From NCBI GenBank assembly GCA_963970005.1, contig CAXAMN010006591.1, forward strand, positions 14,365 to 78,364: a DNA stretch of 64,000 bases, read 5' to 3'. The DNA comes from Durusdinium trenchii. Lineage: Eukaryota > Sar > Dinophyceae > Suessiales > Symbiodiniaceae. Below are positions 19,952 through 30,265 of this stretch, in pieces. The notes below the pieces were generated by a model that was given only the letters and a program-made list of their open reading frames with translations, was not told the origin of the DNA and did no database searches. A program made the position numbers and the translations under genes. Every line of letters starts with the position of its first letter. Position 1 is the stretch's first letter.

Positions 19952-21002
19952 CATCGACAGTCACGCCTCACCCCACGGTGTGGGGTCGGCGGATTTTTGT
20001 TGGCTGTGTTTTTTGTAGCGCTGAGGCATTGGGAGAGAAGGGCTCCGCACTGACAGGCTGCGCGATTCCGGCGCCAAAATATACACCCAAAATGTTGCCA
20101 CTGAACGGGCGCTAAAACGTCCACCAAGGAACTTGCGCGGTATTTGGTCAGGTGCTGTGCTCTGTTGTGAGCCTGCTGTGATGGTTTTTTCACTCTCAGG
20201 CCAGGTGCTGTGACGGGGCGAGTGGCGCACGCAACTGAACCTGCACGACTCACAAAGCAACTCAGGCAGGCTGACTGCGCAGGTCGTTGGTTTGATGGCC
20301 TCGGCGCGCGCTAAGTTCAAGTGCATTAATTGGCGGAACACAATGAACCGCGCGTGCCTGGCAGTAACAGTCCGCGCATCATGTTGGCAGCGCGCGAGAG
20401 CGTCTTTTGCGCGCAGTACAAGACATGGACCGGTGCGTGCTCAGTATCGCGCCTTTAATGCCGGCGAGGCGCGAAATATTTTCCACTCAGCGCGAAGCAT
20501 GTTTTATGCATATCCAGGCCACATACCTAGCAGGACGTTTTTGCAGCTGCGACAGCTTTTGCGTTTGTATACAGGCTTCGCGGCATTTCTACGCAGCCCA
20601 AAACATGTTGCGCGTGCAGCCAGGCCACAGGCAGTTGCGTGGGCTTGCGCTGTTGCAGTTGCTGTGTGCATTCAGTTTCTGTTGCGATTCACTCTTTTCT
20701 GCGCAGTAACACTCAGCTGGCACGCATTGAGCACTCAAGCCCCCAAACCAAACCAAATGAAAAGGGTGCTGGGGAGGAGCTGACGAGGAGCTGGGGAGCA
20801 AGAACGGTACGTCAGGCGCTTGGGGGCAAGAAAAAGGAGCATAGTAGAACTGCAAGAATGTTGTTCCCGGCGTGCAAGGGTGTCGCCAGGCACACGCAAA
20901 CACATGCCCCCCCAAATATGCGGATGCCGTGGCCCTCCAGTTCCACACCCCGTTGGAATGTTTGAATCATTTCAGTCAAGCGGTCAGGTTGCAAAGCTGG
21001 GT
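19952..21002. other. No recognisable gene; one 163-codon open frame
   Basis: The frame 20292-20783 (plus) is Ala/Arg/Cys-rich with a hydrophobic stretch AVAWACAVAVAVCIQFLL. It has no motif and overlaps another long frame of similar quality. Four copies of GCGCAG-type words occur along it, so it may simply be GC-rich repeat-derived DNA. Confidence 0.3.
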
Positions 21003-21011
21003 TGACCTACG

Positions 21012-21272
21012 GGAAGTTCCAGAGCAAGTTCCCGACCCGAGCAGGTTCCGAGCAGCTGTTGGGGCAAGTATTCGAGCAAGTTCCGGAGCAGGTTGTGGTG
21101 CAAGTTCCAAAGCAATTTCCGGAGGTTTCAGGCAGGTTGAAAAGTCTTGAACACTCTGGAGCAGGTTCCAATAGCACGTTCCATGGCAAGTTCCTGAGCA
21201 GGTTCCAAGGGAAAGCCCTGAGCAGGTTCTCGAGCGAGCCCGGAGCAGGTTTTGGAGCAGGTTGCGCGGAGG
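21012..21272. repeat. GAGCAGGTTCC minisatellite
   Basis: About 20 degenerate 12-bp units alternate GAGCAGGTTCCG and GAGCAAGTTCCA; the unit length keeps one frame open (GAGCAGGTTCCG can encode EQVP). A small related patch lies at 16160-16215. No gene is implied. Confidence 0.8.
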
Positions 21273-21408
21273 ATGTTCTGGAGATTGGAGCAGCTTCCCA
21301 CAAATTCTGGAGCGCTTTGGAGATATGACGAGATGCTGCGGGTGTAACTTAATGTTGCAGTTGGAATAACTTTGTGAGTGAAGTAGAGCCAGGAACGTTT
21401 TAAAACTT

Positions 21409-21506
21409 GCGAGCCATTTTCCATAGGAACCAGTGTGCAGAAGCATGACATCATTAGCATAATGAATACCTACTGCAGCCCTTTTGCGTATCGAGGAAAA
21501 GTGCGT
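21409..21506 (+). repeat. 98-bp direct repeat, left copy (putative LTR part)
   Basis: This copy differs from 48002-48099 at five positions and contains ACCAGTGTGCAGAAG and TTTTGCGTATCGAGG. It ends about 100 bp before the gag open frame, as a 5' LTR would. Similarity stops abruptly on both sides, so the LTR is partial or truncated. Confidence 0.75.
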
Positions 21507-21602
21507 GTGGTAGCTGAGAACGAGGTAAACCCTCTGGAGCTCTGAGTGAAAAGCCCCTAGGTCATTGGGATTGGGGCCTTTGGAACCCAAACAGCTGGAC
21601 TG

Positions 21603-22330
21603 GTGAATAATTGTTGCAAGCAACACTCTGTACCCAGTACATTGTGTCAAAGAGACATTAGGACAAGGAGAAGATGGGGGAAATCAGAGAAATCCTTCAA
21701 ACTAGCGCAGAGTGTGCTGGCAACAACATCAGCTGAGGCAGCGCAGAAAGCAGTTGAAGACAAGAGGTCATCAGCAACAGACGGGTCAAACTTGATAGCA
21801 AAGCCCAACATTTTTGACCATAAGTCACAAGAAGAAGAGATTAAGGTATTTAGAGAGTGGTCATGGGTCTTTGAGAAGTACTTGGGTGCAGCTGATGAGG
21901 GCGACGTGAAGGACTTGAAGGAAATTTACGATGACAAATTTGACCTGGACTTGGCAACTGAGGCAGGAAAGACCAGGCGCATCAAGCTCTATGGATTGTT
22001 AGCTTCATTGATGAGAGGAAGGGCGCTGCAATTGGTGAAAGCTGTGGCTGGAAGACTCCAATGGGTTTGATGCTTGGAGGAGTTCCAGCAAAGCTTTGAA
22101 ACCAATTTCAACTTAGCGCACTTGGAGCACATGGCCAGCGTTTTCAATGAACTTTGCAAAGAAGTACTTGATGAGACAGGAAGGGTTGAAACCGGCTTTC
22201 TTTTGAGATGTGTAGGTGGGCAACTCAAATCATATTTGAACTTGACAATTGGCGACAATGTTCAATACTCAACCTGGTCTCAACAGAAGTGGGCTACTTC
22301 CATGGTGGCTAGTAGCAATGGATGTTGATC
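21603..22330 (+). pseudogene. Copia-2 gag remnant
   Basis: Helical gag sequence: KVFREWSWVFEKYLGAADEG, then KLYGLLASLMRGRALQLVKA. After a frame change near 22075 come EEFQQSFETNFNLAHLEHM and SVFNELCKEVLDETGRVETG. This resembles the capsid of Copia elements (UBN2-type gag), which packages element RNA. A stop near 22070 and frame changes break it. It leads straight into a basic linker. Confidence 0.7.
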
Positions 22331-22560
22331 GAGTCCAAGGTGCCAAAGGAAAAGGTAAAAAGGGCAAGAATGACGACCAGCAAGGCAAAGGTAAAGATGC
22401 TAAAGGCAAAGGAAAGAAAGGAAAAGGAGATCAGAAAGGAAAAGAAGGTGATCGTAAGGGCAAAGGTAAAGGCAAAGACCAGAAAGGCAAAAGTGTGACA
22501 ACATGTTACACTTGTGGACAGGTAGCAAGTGATCAAGCCCGTTCATCTTCAGGAGGAGCA
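22320..22560 (+). pseudogene. Basic linker and truncated zinc knuckle (copia-2)
   Basis: A run of Lys/Gly repeats (GKGKKGK, GKGKDQKGK) precedes CYTCGQVASDQ at about 22503. This matches the first half of a CCHC zinc knuckle (CxxC) whose second half is missing or in another frame. Nucleic-acid-binding role by family. Confidence 0.65.
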
Positions 22561-22625
22561 TCACTGACTACCCATACAGTTGGTCAACAACATGCCAGTT
22601 TCGTAGCTCGGCAGCGACCAAACCA

Positions 22626-23383
22626 GTGGTCAGCAGAATTGAGAATAGTGAGCCAATCAGTTTTGATTTGAGACAAGGAGATGATGAGCTAGAAGATCAA
22701 GCAATTCGAGAAAGTCACTTTTACATTGGAGATGATGATGATGATGATGATGAGCCAGAGCTCCAGGAAGTTGAGGAGTTTGACGTCTCAGATGATGAAC
22801 CTATGGTGAGGAGATTTGGGGAAGAGAATGAGGATGTGGCCATCATTATGTGGAGCTGATGTAGCATTATTGCCTTTGAGTATGGCAGATCATGGAGAAG
22901 GAGAATTGCAAGTCAGTGCCAAGACCGAGCTACAAGATGCGCAAGGAAATCGTATCCCCACAGGAGGTGCGACAAGTGTTGAAACTTCCTTGATTTTGAT
23001 GAACGAGAAGAACTTCTCAAAGAGAATGTGATCTTCAGTTCAAAGGTGAACCAACCCATACTGTGTTATGGAAGGTTGATGGAACATGGTTGGGGAATCA
23101 ACAGCAGAGAGCAAATGTTGGAGAATGGTGGCTTGAAGGTACCACTCTACCTACAAAATCGCTCCTTGACAGTTCGAGATGAAGATGACAACTGCTTGGG
23201 TGTGCAAGTACCTGAAGCTTTGGAGGAAGAAACAGGTTGGAGATTCAGTGAGCATGGACTGCTAGTTGGAAGCTTATTGATTTCAAGATTTGTGGACCCC
23301 ATAGGCATTTCAGAAGTGGAAGAATCACCAGGGGTTGATGAGAACCACTTTGGTGAAAAGAGGAGCTGGATGGTTAATGCCTG
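22626..23383 (+). pseudogene. Copia-2 aspartic protease region
   Basis: An acidic linker with six consecutive Asp residues (about 22731-22750) precedes GADVALLPLSMADHG (about 22855). This corresponds to the retropepsin active site DSGADVALLP, but the catalytic Asp-Ser is lost or out of frame. Later parts (SKVNQPILCYGRLMEHGWGI, about 23038, and LKVPLYLQNRSLTVR) match the C-terminal half of such proteases. The enzyme would cut the polyprotein. It is broken by several frame changes. Confidence 0.65.
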
Positions 23384-23643
23384 AAAATTGTGAAAGTGTG
23401 ATGAAGAAGGAACTTGATGAGCAGTTCGATGATGATGCAGTCATTCCTTCAAGCACAATCTTCAGCTATGCAGCGCCGCCAGAGGGTATGGGATTCTTTG
23501 CGCCAAGATACAAGAAGCGTGAGAATAGAGAACAGAGAAAGAAAGAAGTGCAACAAGAAATTGAAGAGGTTACTCCCAACCCCCAGGAGGTCAGAAAGAA
23601 GATGAAAAGAAAGATACGGACCTTGAATGTGAACTACAATTGA
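23335..23643 (+). pseudogene. Copia-2 spacer between protease and integrase
   Basis: An open frame of 102 codons is rich in charged residues, with EEVTPNPQEVRKKMKRKIR at its end. It contains no recognised domain but sits at the usual place of the protease-integrase linker. Confidence 0.45.
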
Positions 23644-23723
23644 GCCCAATGGATGTAGACAAAGTCTTGGTGAAAGGTGTCGAGTCGAGTTGACTAAGGA
23701 TTCATTTTTGGCAACTCCGAGGC

Positions 23724-24862
23724 ATGTCAGGCAGTGGCTCTAAAGTGAAAGTCTACACCAAGAACTTCAATCGCAACAAGAAGATGGAATTGTTGAACGC
23801 TAAAAGCTTGGTGAGTGAAGCAAAGGCTCAGGAGACAAGTGAGGCATTAGGGCAAAGTGTTGCAAAGATGCCAGATGAAGCAAAGGCACAGATTGACGCA
23901 CATGCCACATGCCAATTGGTGTAAGGAGTGTATTGAGCATCGCGCACGCCCAGACCGCCATGAGAGAACAGATAGAGTAAAGAGGGGAAGTATTCCTGAG
24001 GTAAGCTTTGGCTTTTGCTGAACAAGAGGAAGGGACTCAGAAACAAAGTGGGCAAGAGAAGTATGTTGGCTAGTTGCAATTGACAGCCAGACTGGATTCA
24101 TTCATGTTGTGCCATTAGGAAGCAAAGGCCAATTTCGCCTAATTGTGCAGGAGTTGATGAATTTCAGTCAATTGTCAGGGTATTCAGCAATCACGTGCAG
24201 GAGTGACAATGAACCCACAACAAGGCAAACCCTCAAAATGCTGAGCAATGCTCGCCACAGTCTAGGACTCACTACCAGATTGGTTCACTCAAAGCTTGGA
24301 GATCATTCATTTCTGTCAGAGAACGCAGTTGGCAGGGTAAGAAAGCTCGCAGGGAACTTTCATTGAAGGTTTGCAGTCAAGACTTGGTATCAAGATTGGA
24401 TCAGATCATGCACTTTGGACTTGGGCAGCGGGACATGCCAGCTGGGAACTTCCTGTGAGCTTGTCTATGACTATGGCAAGAGCTACAAAGGACTTCAAGC
24501 AGAATATGGTGAGCCAGTTCATGGACATCAACACCCCGCGCAAGGGAGTCGCAAGATGGCATTTATGCTTCTTCTTGGGAAAAGTTGAATGGCAAGACAC
24601 CTATGTGCTTACAGATGGAGTGCAGGTAGTGCTCAGCAAACGCGTCAGAAGAACAGATCAAGATTGGTCCAAGTACAATACCCATATACAAAAGCTTCAA
24701 TGCATTTTCATGGGGGTATCAAACCAATTTCGGAGGCAGAATCATTGCCGCCAAGAGAAGAGCACAAGCATTACCAGCAGCGCAGACAGATATTCCTCAA
24801 GTGAAGAGGGGAAGAGAAGACAGGTTTTCCAGACTAGTTGCAAGAGAACTTGCTTTCGCTGA
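23724..24862 (+). pseudogene. Copia-2 integrase remnant
   Basis: WCKECIEHRARPDRH (about 23914-23958) is the end of the integrase zinc-binding domain typical of dinoflagellate Copia. After a frame change, VAIDSQTGFIHVVPLGSKGQ (about 24076) is the first RNase-H-fold strand with a catalytic Asp. CRSDNEPTTRQTLKML (about 24196) carries the second Asp, and the catalytic Glu region may be SENAVGRVRKLAGN. The enzyme would insert element cDNA. A stop at 24364 and later frame changes kill it. Confidence 0.75.
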
Positions 24863-24936
24863 AGGAAAGAGAGATGATATTTTCTCACCAGTGACTTCAG
24901 GACACAAACAATAATCAATATTCTTGCAGAGAATCA

Positions 24937-25624
24937 GTGAAGGGGAAGAAGCAAGAGGGAGAAGGAGCATTTTCACAGGTACTAGGATGTCTTGATGTGA
25001 AAGATGCGTTCCTACCACAAGAGAAGCCATTGAAAGTGATCTTGGGAGGAGAAGAATTCTTGGCGAAGAGAAATCTACCTGGACAAAGAGTTGGAGCAAA
25101 CGCATGGTTTGACTTTTTCACAGAGTACCTCACAGAGGAACTCAACTATAAGTTCAGTGATAAGTGTCCATGCCTAGGAAGAAATGAGAAGAGTATCATT
25201 TTGACCCAATTGATTTTCACAGGAGACTCAAAGTACATCAATGATTTTTCTTCCAAAGTTTCAAGGCAAATTTGACACCAGTGTGAGCAAGATTTAGAAG
25301 ATTGGTGATGACCTTGGCAAGCAGATGCTGAAAGCCTATGAAGAGCAGATTGGACCTGTCAAACTTCAACAGCTACCAGCAGACAACTCAACACAGCTGG
25401 AAGACAAATCAGAAGCCTTACAAGAGCAAGAGCAAATTAGCCTTTTCAGAAGCATTGTTGGATCAGGTAGCTACCTATGTCAAGAGAGGTATGATGTAGC
25501 ATTTGCAGTGAAGGACTTGGCTTCAAGAATGTCAAATCCGACAGCTATGTCATTTCATCACTTGAAGAAGTTCCTAGGATACTTGAAGAAGACGCAAACT
25601 GTCAACGAGTTGATAGCGCTTTAA
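24937..25624 (+). pseudogene. Copia-2 reverse transcriptase remnant
   Basis: GCLDVKDAFLPQEKPLKVIL gives motif A. GGEEFLAKRNLPGQRVGANA and WFDFFTEYLTEELNYKF follow as usual in the family. The motif C position reads ILTQLIFTGD where HVDD is expected before the LIFTGD-type strand, so both catalytic Asp are gone. The thumb/connection is QISLFRSIVGSGSYLCQERY and AFAVKDLASRMSNPT (to about 25545). The RT ends in HHLKKFLGYLKK, right where the foreign YR retroelement begins. Confidence 0.8.
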
Positions 25625-25746
25625 TGATTGACCAATGGAAATTTCACAGAGATGAAATTTAGTGAGTACACATATGTTGATTCTGGTGCGGTTTCTTTGG
25701 CGACTGATGTTTGTCATGATGTTCTTGCCGCGCAGCTTGGGCTGAG

Positions 25747-26283
25747 GTGGGTGGGAAGCATGTTCGAAGTTTTTCAGTAAAAGAAATCAAGGGGGGTATG
25801 CCATGGAGAGTCCGAAGCTCTAGTTTGCCTTTACCTGCAAACCTCGATGGTAGTGAAGTAATTGTAGTAGAGGACGAAGATCCACCAGAGCCTGTATCAG
25901 TTACAAGCTCCCACGATGAGCCACCGCTAGATCTCGAATCGCTTGTAGACCCAGTTGAACTCAAAGAGCAGCAGAAAGACGAGTCTGTGGAAGATGCTTT
26001 CTTTGACGATGAGCTAAGTGCTCCGACACCGACCGAAGCCGCGTGTCAGAATTTCGGTTTCGTAGTAGATTGCATGTTCGCGAAACACAGCAGACAGAGC
26101 GACGTAGTCATGCCTTGGAAGATCTTTGGCCCGGTTTCAGAACCTCTCCACACCCCCGACTTGCCAGCTTCACTGGCCACCTTTAAACCTTTTGGTATGA
26201 CTTCAGCTGATGGTGCAGACGAGGTTCAAATTGCGGTGCAGTCTTGGTGCTCAAAAATCGAAACCTGGCTGTGCTTATTTTGA
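25747..26283 (+). pseudogene. N-terminal region of YR protein
   Basis: A 178-codon open frame has an acidic middle (VIVVEDEDPPEPVSV, ESVEDAFFDDELSAPTP). A more ordered end follows, with MPWKIFGPVSEPLHTP and SLATFKPFGM. The frame is lost near 26240, and coding continues in the next frame as AYFEQSLSHIPDESFLSN. No domain is recognised; in this family a variable N-terminal region precedes the recombinase. Confidence 0.5.
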
Positions 26284-27826
26284 GCAATCCTTGAGCCACA
26301 TTCCTGACGAGTCTTTTTTGAGCAACGTGATGCTTTGTGGGACGCCGGAATCGAGAAATGGTGGAAGAGCATCTCTTATGATCTCTGTGAAAGTGAAACT
26401 GGTTTAACCATCAGGAATTGCAGTCAGGACGGGCTAGAAAGCCATGGCAAGATGACCGTCGCTGCAGTGCTTGGTGTACGTTCTCCGCACTGTAAAAAAG
26501 AGAGCCAACAGCATTTTAGACCTCATGAAGTGGGCTGCAGTGAATGAAGAGCTTAGAATGCCTTGGAGCGAACACGTTGTTTGGTGCTTCTGCTTGCATG
26601 TCAAGGAAAGCCAAGGAGCGGCAACAAAAGGCGACTCTTTGCTTTCGGCTTTGCGGTTCACGCGATTCATTTTTGGATTTCACATTGACGGAACCATCAG
26701 CAGCCGACGTTTGAAAGGTCTGACACAACAAATGCCCAGCAACAAACGACCCCTTAAACAAGCTGCAGTCTTGACTGTTAGACAGGTCGCCGAGCTGCAC
26801 CGTTTGATGGATGATCCAAGCTTGCGTATTTTTGATCGGTTTTTTTGCGCTCACATTTTGCTAGCGCTGTATGGTCGTTGTCGCCACAGCGATTTGGCTT
26901 TTGTGAAAGAAGTTCTTTGCGATTACGATGAGAAAGGCGGGTTCATCGAAATCAGAACCACTGTGCACCAGACAAGTCGCTCCGCTATGAACAAAACGGC
27001 ATTGTTGCCAATCCTGATTCCGGGTATTGGAGTAGATGGCAAGCCATGCTTGCGCAAGGCAAGACACTTGTTTGCGCAAGTGGGCCTTAGTTTGGATGGT
27101 CACATTGGAGGGCCCCTGCTCAAGGCGCCCAAATCACACGATTGTTTTGAGTGGAACAAGCGAGGACCGACTTCGCAGGAGTTAGGGAAAATGCTGAGCG
27201 CGTTGTTGTAGTTTGACCACCGCACGTCGAGCGCTCGATCTCATAGCCTCAAGGCCACTACTTTGAGCTGGTGTTGTAAATATGGCATGCCTCGCGGTGC
27301 TTGGCAGACATGTTTCCGCCGCAGCTGAATCAGGAGCCTTCTACGCCAGAGACTTGGCAATAGGCCCAACTCGAGCGCTCCAGCGTGTAGCGTTAGACAT
27401 CAGCGCAGGAGTGTTTGTGCCAGACGCCTTTCGTAGTGGCTACTTCCCGAACGAAATGGCACGGCCGGCTGAAGAAGCCTCAACGGTCGATCTTGTCAAG
27501 GAAGAGGCCCCCGATGGGGAACAGTTCGAAATCAGTGATGAATCGGAAGCAGTTCGGAATCCAGTGAAAGCTCAGGTCCAGAAGCGGAGCTTGATGAGCC
27601 AGTCCCCGAAACAGTCCGAAAAGCACCTAGGCTTTCGCAAGATCCGCAGTTGGCAGGCAGACAATGGTGCATCCATGGAAAATCAAAAATTTTACATTTG
27701 TATGATCGTAGAGTTGCCAGGATGGATAACCTAGCTTGTGGCAAACAAATCACTAGAAGCTATTCGAGCGCCCAGCCTGGTGACATGGTGCATGTCAAGT
27801 GCTCGATCTACAAGCGCAGGGAGTAA
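26260..27826 (+). pseudogene. Tyrosine recombinase of the nested element
   Basis: The catalytic part is clear: ALYGRCRHSDLAFVKE (first Arg, about 26866), MNKTALLPILIPG, then after an in-frame TAG (27209-27211) RSHSLKATTLSWCCKYGM. There the HxxR box reads HSLK. After a 1-nt shift come LGRHVSAAAESGAFYARD with the likely nucleophile Tyr (about 27340), then PTRALQRV. The protein ends with ARMDNLACGKQ and CSIYKRRE, where a CxxC pair is apparently lost. By family, it recombines element circles into the genome. Broken by one stop and several frameshifts. Confidence 0.75.
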
Positions 27827-28108
27827 AAAGAGAGTGAAATGCGCCACAGTCGCTTGATGTGCAAGTGTTTTCTTTTGGCAGTGGCACTGAAGTGATCAGT
27901 GGCATGGCAACGCAATACGGTGACTAGGAGTCCCACCTATGTAATTTTTGCTTGGGACATGTGAGTCCAGCAGTCACGCACTTGGAACCATGTGAGGTTC
28001 ATTGAAGTTTGGTTGGAAGTGCACATGCCATTAATTGGTAGCTGTGCGCGGGTCCTGCAGGTGATGTAGAACCATGGAGTTCACGCTCAGATCTCTCAGA
28101 ATATGACA

Positions 28109-28128
28109 TGTAGGCCATGCGGCTCAAG
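28109..28128 (+). other. Spliced-leader-like sequence upstream of the RT polyprotein
   Basis: TGTAGGCCATGCGGCTCAAG resembles the dinoflagellate spliced leader: GTAG, CCAT and a full 3' GGCTCAAG match, with the T run altered. It lies about 210 bp before the first Met of the RT polyprotein. Could be chance or a relic from a trans-spliced transcript. Confidence 0.35.
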
Positions 28129-28131
28129 TTG

Positions 28132-28171
28132 CATACCAAATGTGCAAAGATCATACCAAATGTGCAAAGAT
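28132..28171 (+). repeat. Perfect 20-bp tandem duplication
   Basis: CATACCAAATGTGCAAAGAT occurs twice in exact tandem directly after the spliced-leader-like sequence. Confidence 0.9.
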
Positions 28172-28338
28172 TCGCATTTATTTATTCATTTCTTTAATCT
28201 TCTTGAAGTTTGGATGTGTGCGCACGGTTCCCTTTTGTGATCTCTTTTCAACCTTTGTTACTATGGATGCTTGTAAACCTGGTGAAGTTTCCACAAGAGC
28301 AGTTGACCAACCGGCAAGGTTAGCGAACCGCGATGGCT

Positions 28339-28551
28339 TCCTTGACAGAATCCAAAGCACACTTCGCGACGCGCGCCAAGGAAATCGGATTGACCAATGC
28401 ATCACTCCGAGCCTTTGAGTTGGCTGGCATCACCTCGATGGGATGCTCATGGCAAGCCTGGACAGGCAATAGAAGGGGCTGCATTTAGTGCCTGGACTGC
28501 TTCCACATTGGGTCCTGTGCCACCATGGGAGAGGTAGCGCGTGTGAAGAGG
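28339..28551 (+). pseudogene. N-terminus of the RT polyprotein (gag-like)
   Basis: From ATG 28339 the frame reads MASLTESKAHFATRAKEIGL then NASLRAFELAGITSMG. This resembles the start common to a large dinoflagellate retroelement polyprotein family (by recollection). After a frame change it continues HGKPGQAIEGAAFSAWTAST and PPWER. A TAG at about 28533 then blocks it and the next frame takes over. Confidence 0.6.
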
Positions 28552-29544
28552 CTTCTCTTTGAGAGTCAAAAACTAGTGCTTGGGGCTCTTCGTGAACAAG
28601 TCACGAGCTCAGATCCGTCTCAGGCAAAGCGAATTCCAGATGCAGAGAGAGAAGAGAGACTGAAGGCCCTTCGCCTCACTGGCCTTTCAATAGAAGGCCC
28701 GTTAGAGTCCAGCCATGCCTTATTGCAAATGTGTACGCATCAACACGAGACTGGTCAGTTGGTGTACATCCCGCCGGAACGTTGCGTGAGTCGGGTTCAC
28801 GAAGTCACATGTGGCAAGTCGCCGTCTAAGCAACTGGCTTTGGAATCAGACAAACTTGTTCTGAAGGAGACCCACAACATTCCGGACGAGACAGCCACTT
28901 CGGAATTGAAGGTCATGGAAGCTCTGAAACGCAGAGGCCTGCCTTACACATTCGCTGATGCACTGTCGTTCACGGCCTATGACCAGTATTTGACCAAGCT
29001 TTTCTCGCATTTGCGCAAAGATCCGCCGAAGGGTTTCTCGCGTTGCAGTGTGTCCCAGCTTCCAGAAGTGTCCAACGGCGCCGGTAGTTTTAGAACTGTT
29101 TGCGGGCACGGGGCGCGTGACAGCGGTGCTGTCAATTCTTTCGGCGTAGACCGCATCAAGAGTTCAACCCTTGCTCCAATCCATGTGGTAGACCTACCCA
29201 CTCAGCAAGGCCGCGACCTCGTGTTAATGTGGTTGCATCACCCCATGGTGCAAGGCCTTCACGCAGCACCACCACGTGAAACATGTTCTCTTGCCAGCAC
29301 GCTTCCAGTGAAGCGACAAGGTTTGCGTGGCCGTGGGCCAAAGCCGTTGAGGTCTCGCACTCAGCCTGAAGGTCTGTGGAATCTCCGGGAGGATGGACTT
29401 GCTTCGGGCCCAACAAGCAAATCAGGTCTATGCATTCTTGGAACAGGCTATCGGCATTGCGCTGGAACGCAACTTGATGATTTCAATAGAACATCCCAGA
29501 CTCAGCCTTTATTGGAGAACCAAGTATTGGAAGCGCCATGCTAA
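28525..29544 (+). CDS. RT polyprotein segment before the RT (339-codon ORF)
   Basis: The open frame from 28525 holds RVKRLLFESQKLVLGALREQ, LVYIPPERCVSRVHEVTCGK, and helical VMEALKRRGLPYTFADALSF. These precede the RT in this polyprotein type. Homology appears to leave this frame before 29400, where another frame reads FLEQAIGIALERNLMISIEH. The 3' 50 codons are therefore probably spurious. Function unknown, presumably gag or RT extension. Confidence 0.5.
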   Translation: MGEVARVKRLLFESQKLVLGALREQVTSSDPSQAKRIPDAEREERLKALRLTGLSIEGPLESSHALLQMCTHQHETGQLVYIPPERCVSRVHEVTCGKSPSKQLALESDKLVLKETHNIPDETATSELKVMEALKRRGLPYTFADALSFTAYDQYLTKLFSHLRKDPPKGFSRCSVSQLPEVSNGAGSFRTVCGHGARDSGAVNSFGVDRIKSSTLAPIHVVDLPTQQGRDLVLMWLHHPMVQGLHAAPPRETCSLASTLPVKRQGLRGRGPKPLRSRTQPEGLWNLREDGLASGPTSKSGLCILGTGYRHCAGTQLDDFNRTSQTQPLLENQVLEAPC

Positions 29545-30265
29545 AGCCTTTAATTACATTTGCCACCAAGCTTGCGCCTACCAAAGCAAACACCCGACAT
29601 ACACAGCCATTGCGCACAACAAGCCGGTTTTGCCAAGCTTTGTAAACTTTGCCTTGGTCAGAGTTCCACGCATGTGCATGAGCCTTGCGGCTTCGTGAAA
29701 CACTAGGGTCGATCCCGTTTCGCTACGTCTATGGAAACAGCTGTCCCCCCAAGTTGGCACTTGACATAGCGAGCTGTTTTGTGGACGAACTCATCAAGCT
29801 AGGCTGGGCTCCAAATCGTTCGCCGCTACAAGTTGACCGCCTGCTGGAAAACGCAGCCGTGCTCAAAGCAGTGACAAATCACCAGCCCAAAGTCTCCAGG
29901 TTTGGTCATGCTGTGCCTGAACATGCTTCATGTGTCATGATTTGAGGCCCCGCCACGGGCCTCCGCCGCATTCAACCTATGCAACGTCTCGAGACAGCCT
30001 AGCCAGTCCCACCAACTGTGCAATGCACCCTCTGTACTCTTCCGAAAGATGCCCAACTCCTTCGTTCTGCACCGCTTTACATCACAAGGGGGTAGTAAGA
30101 AGAGCAAAAGTAGCGGGGATGCTCAACGCTTGCCTCCTGCCTGTTAGACAGCAGATCGGCCCTGGGAAGAGCAAGCGTGGGGAATTCCATGGACGCCAGA
30201 TCAATTTGTAGAGCAAGTGGTCAAATAGACGCCCTAAGCTAGTACAAAGCTTCTTACCTGAAGTC
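29393..30265 (+). pseudogene. RT polyprotein segment, frameshifted
   Basis: Pieces in changing frames: IALERNLMISIEHPRLSLYW and KYWKRHAKAFNYICHQACAY (29450-29580), then IASCFVDELIKLGWAPNRSP and LLENAAVLKAVTNHQPKVSR (29770-29910). The order suits the DNMT-free RT polyprotein upstream region. Between 29950 and 30260 little can be read. Confidence 0.45.
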
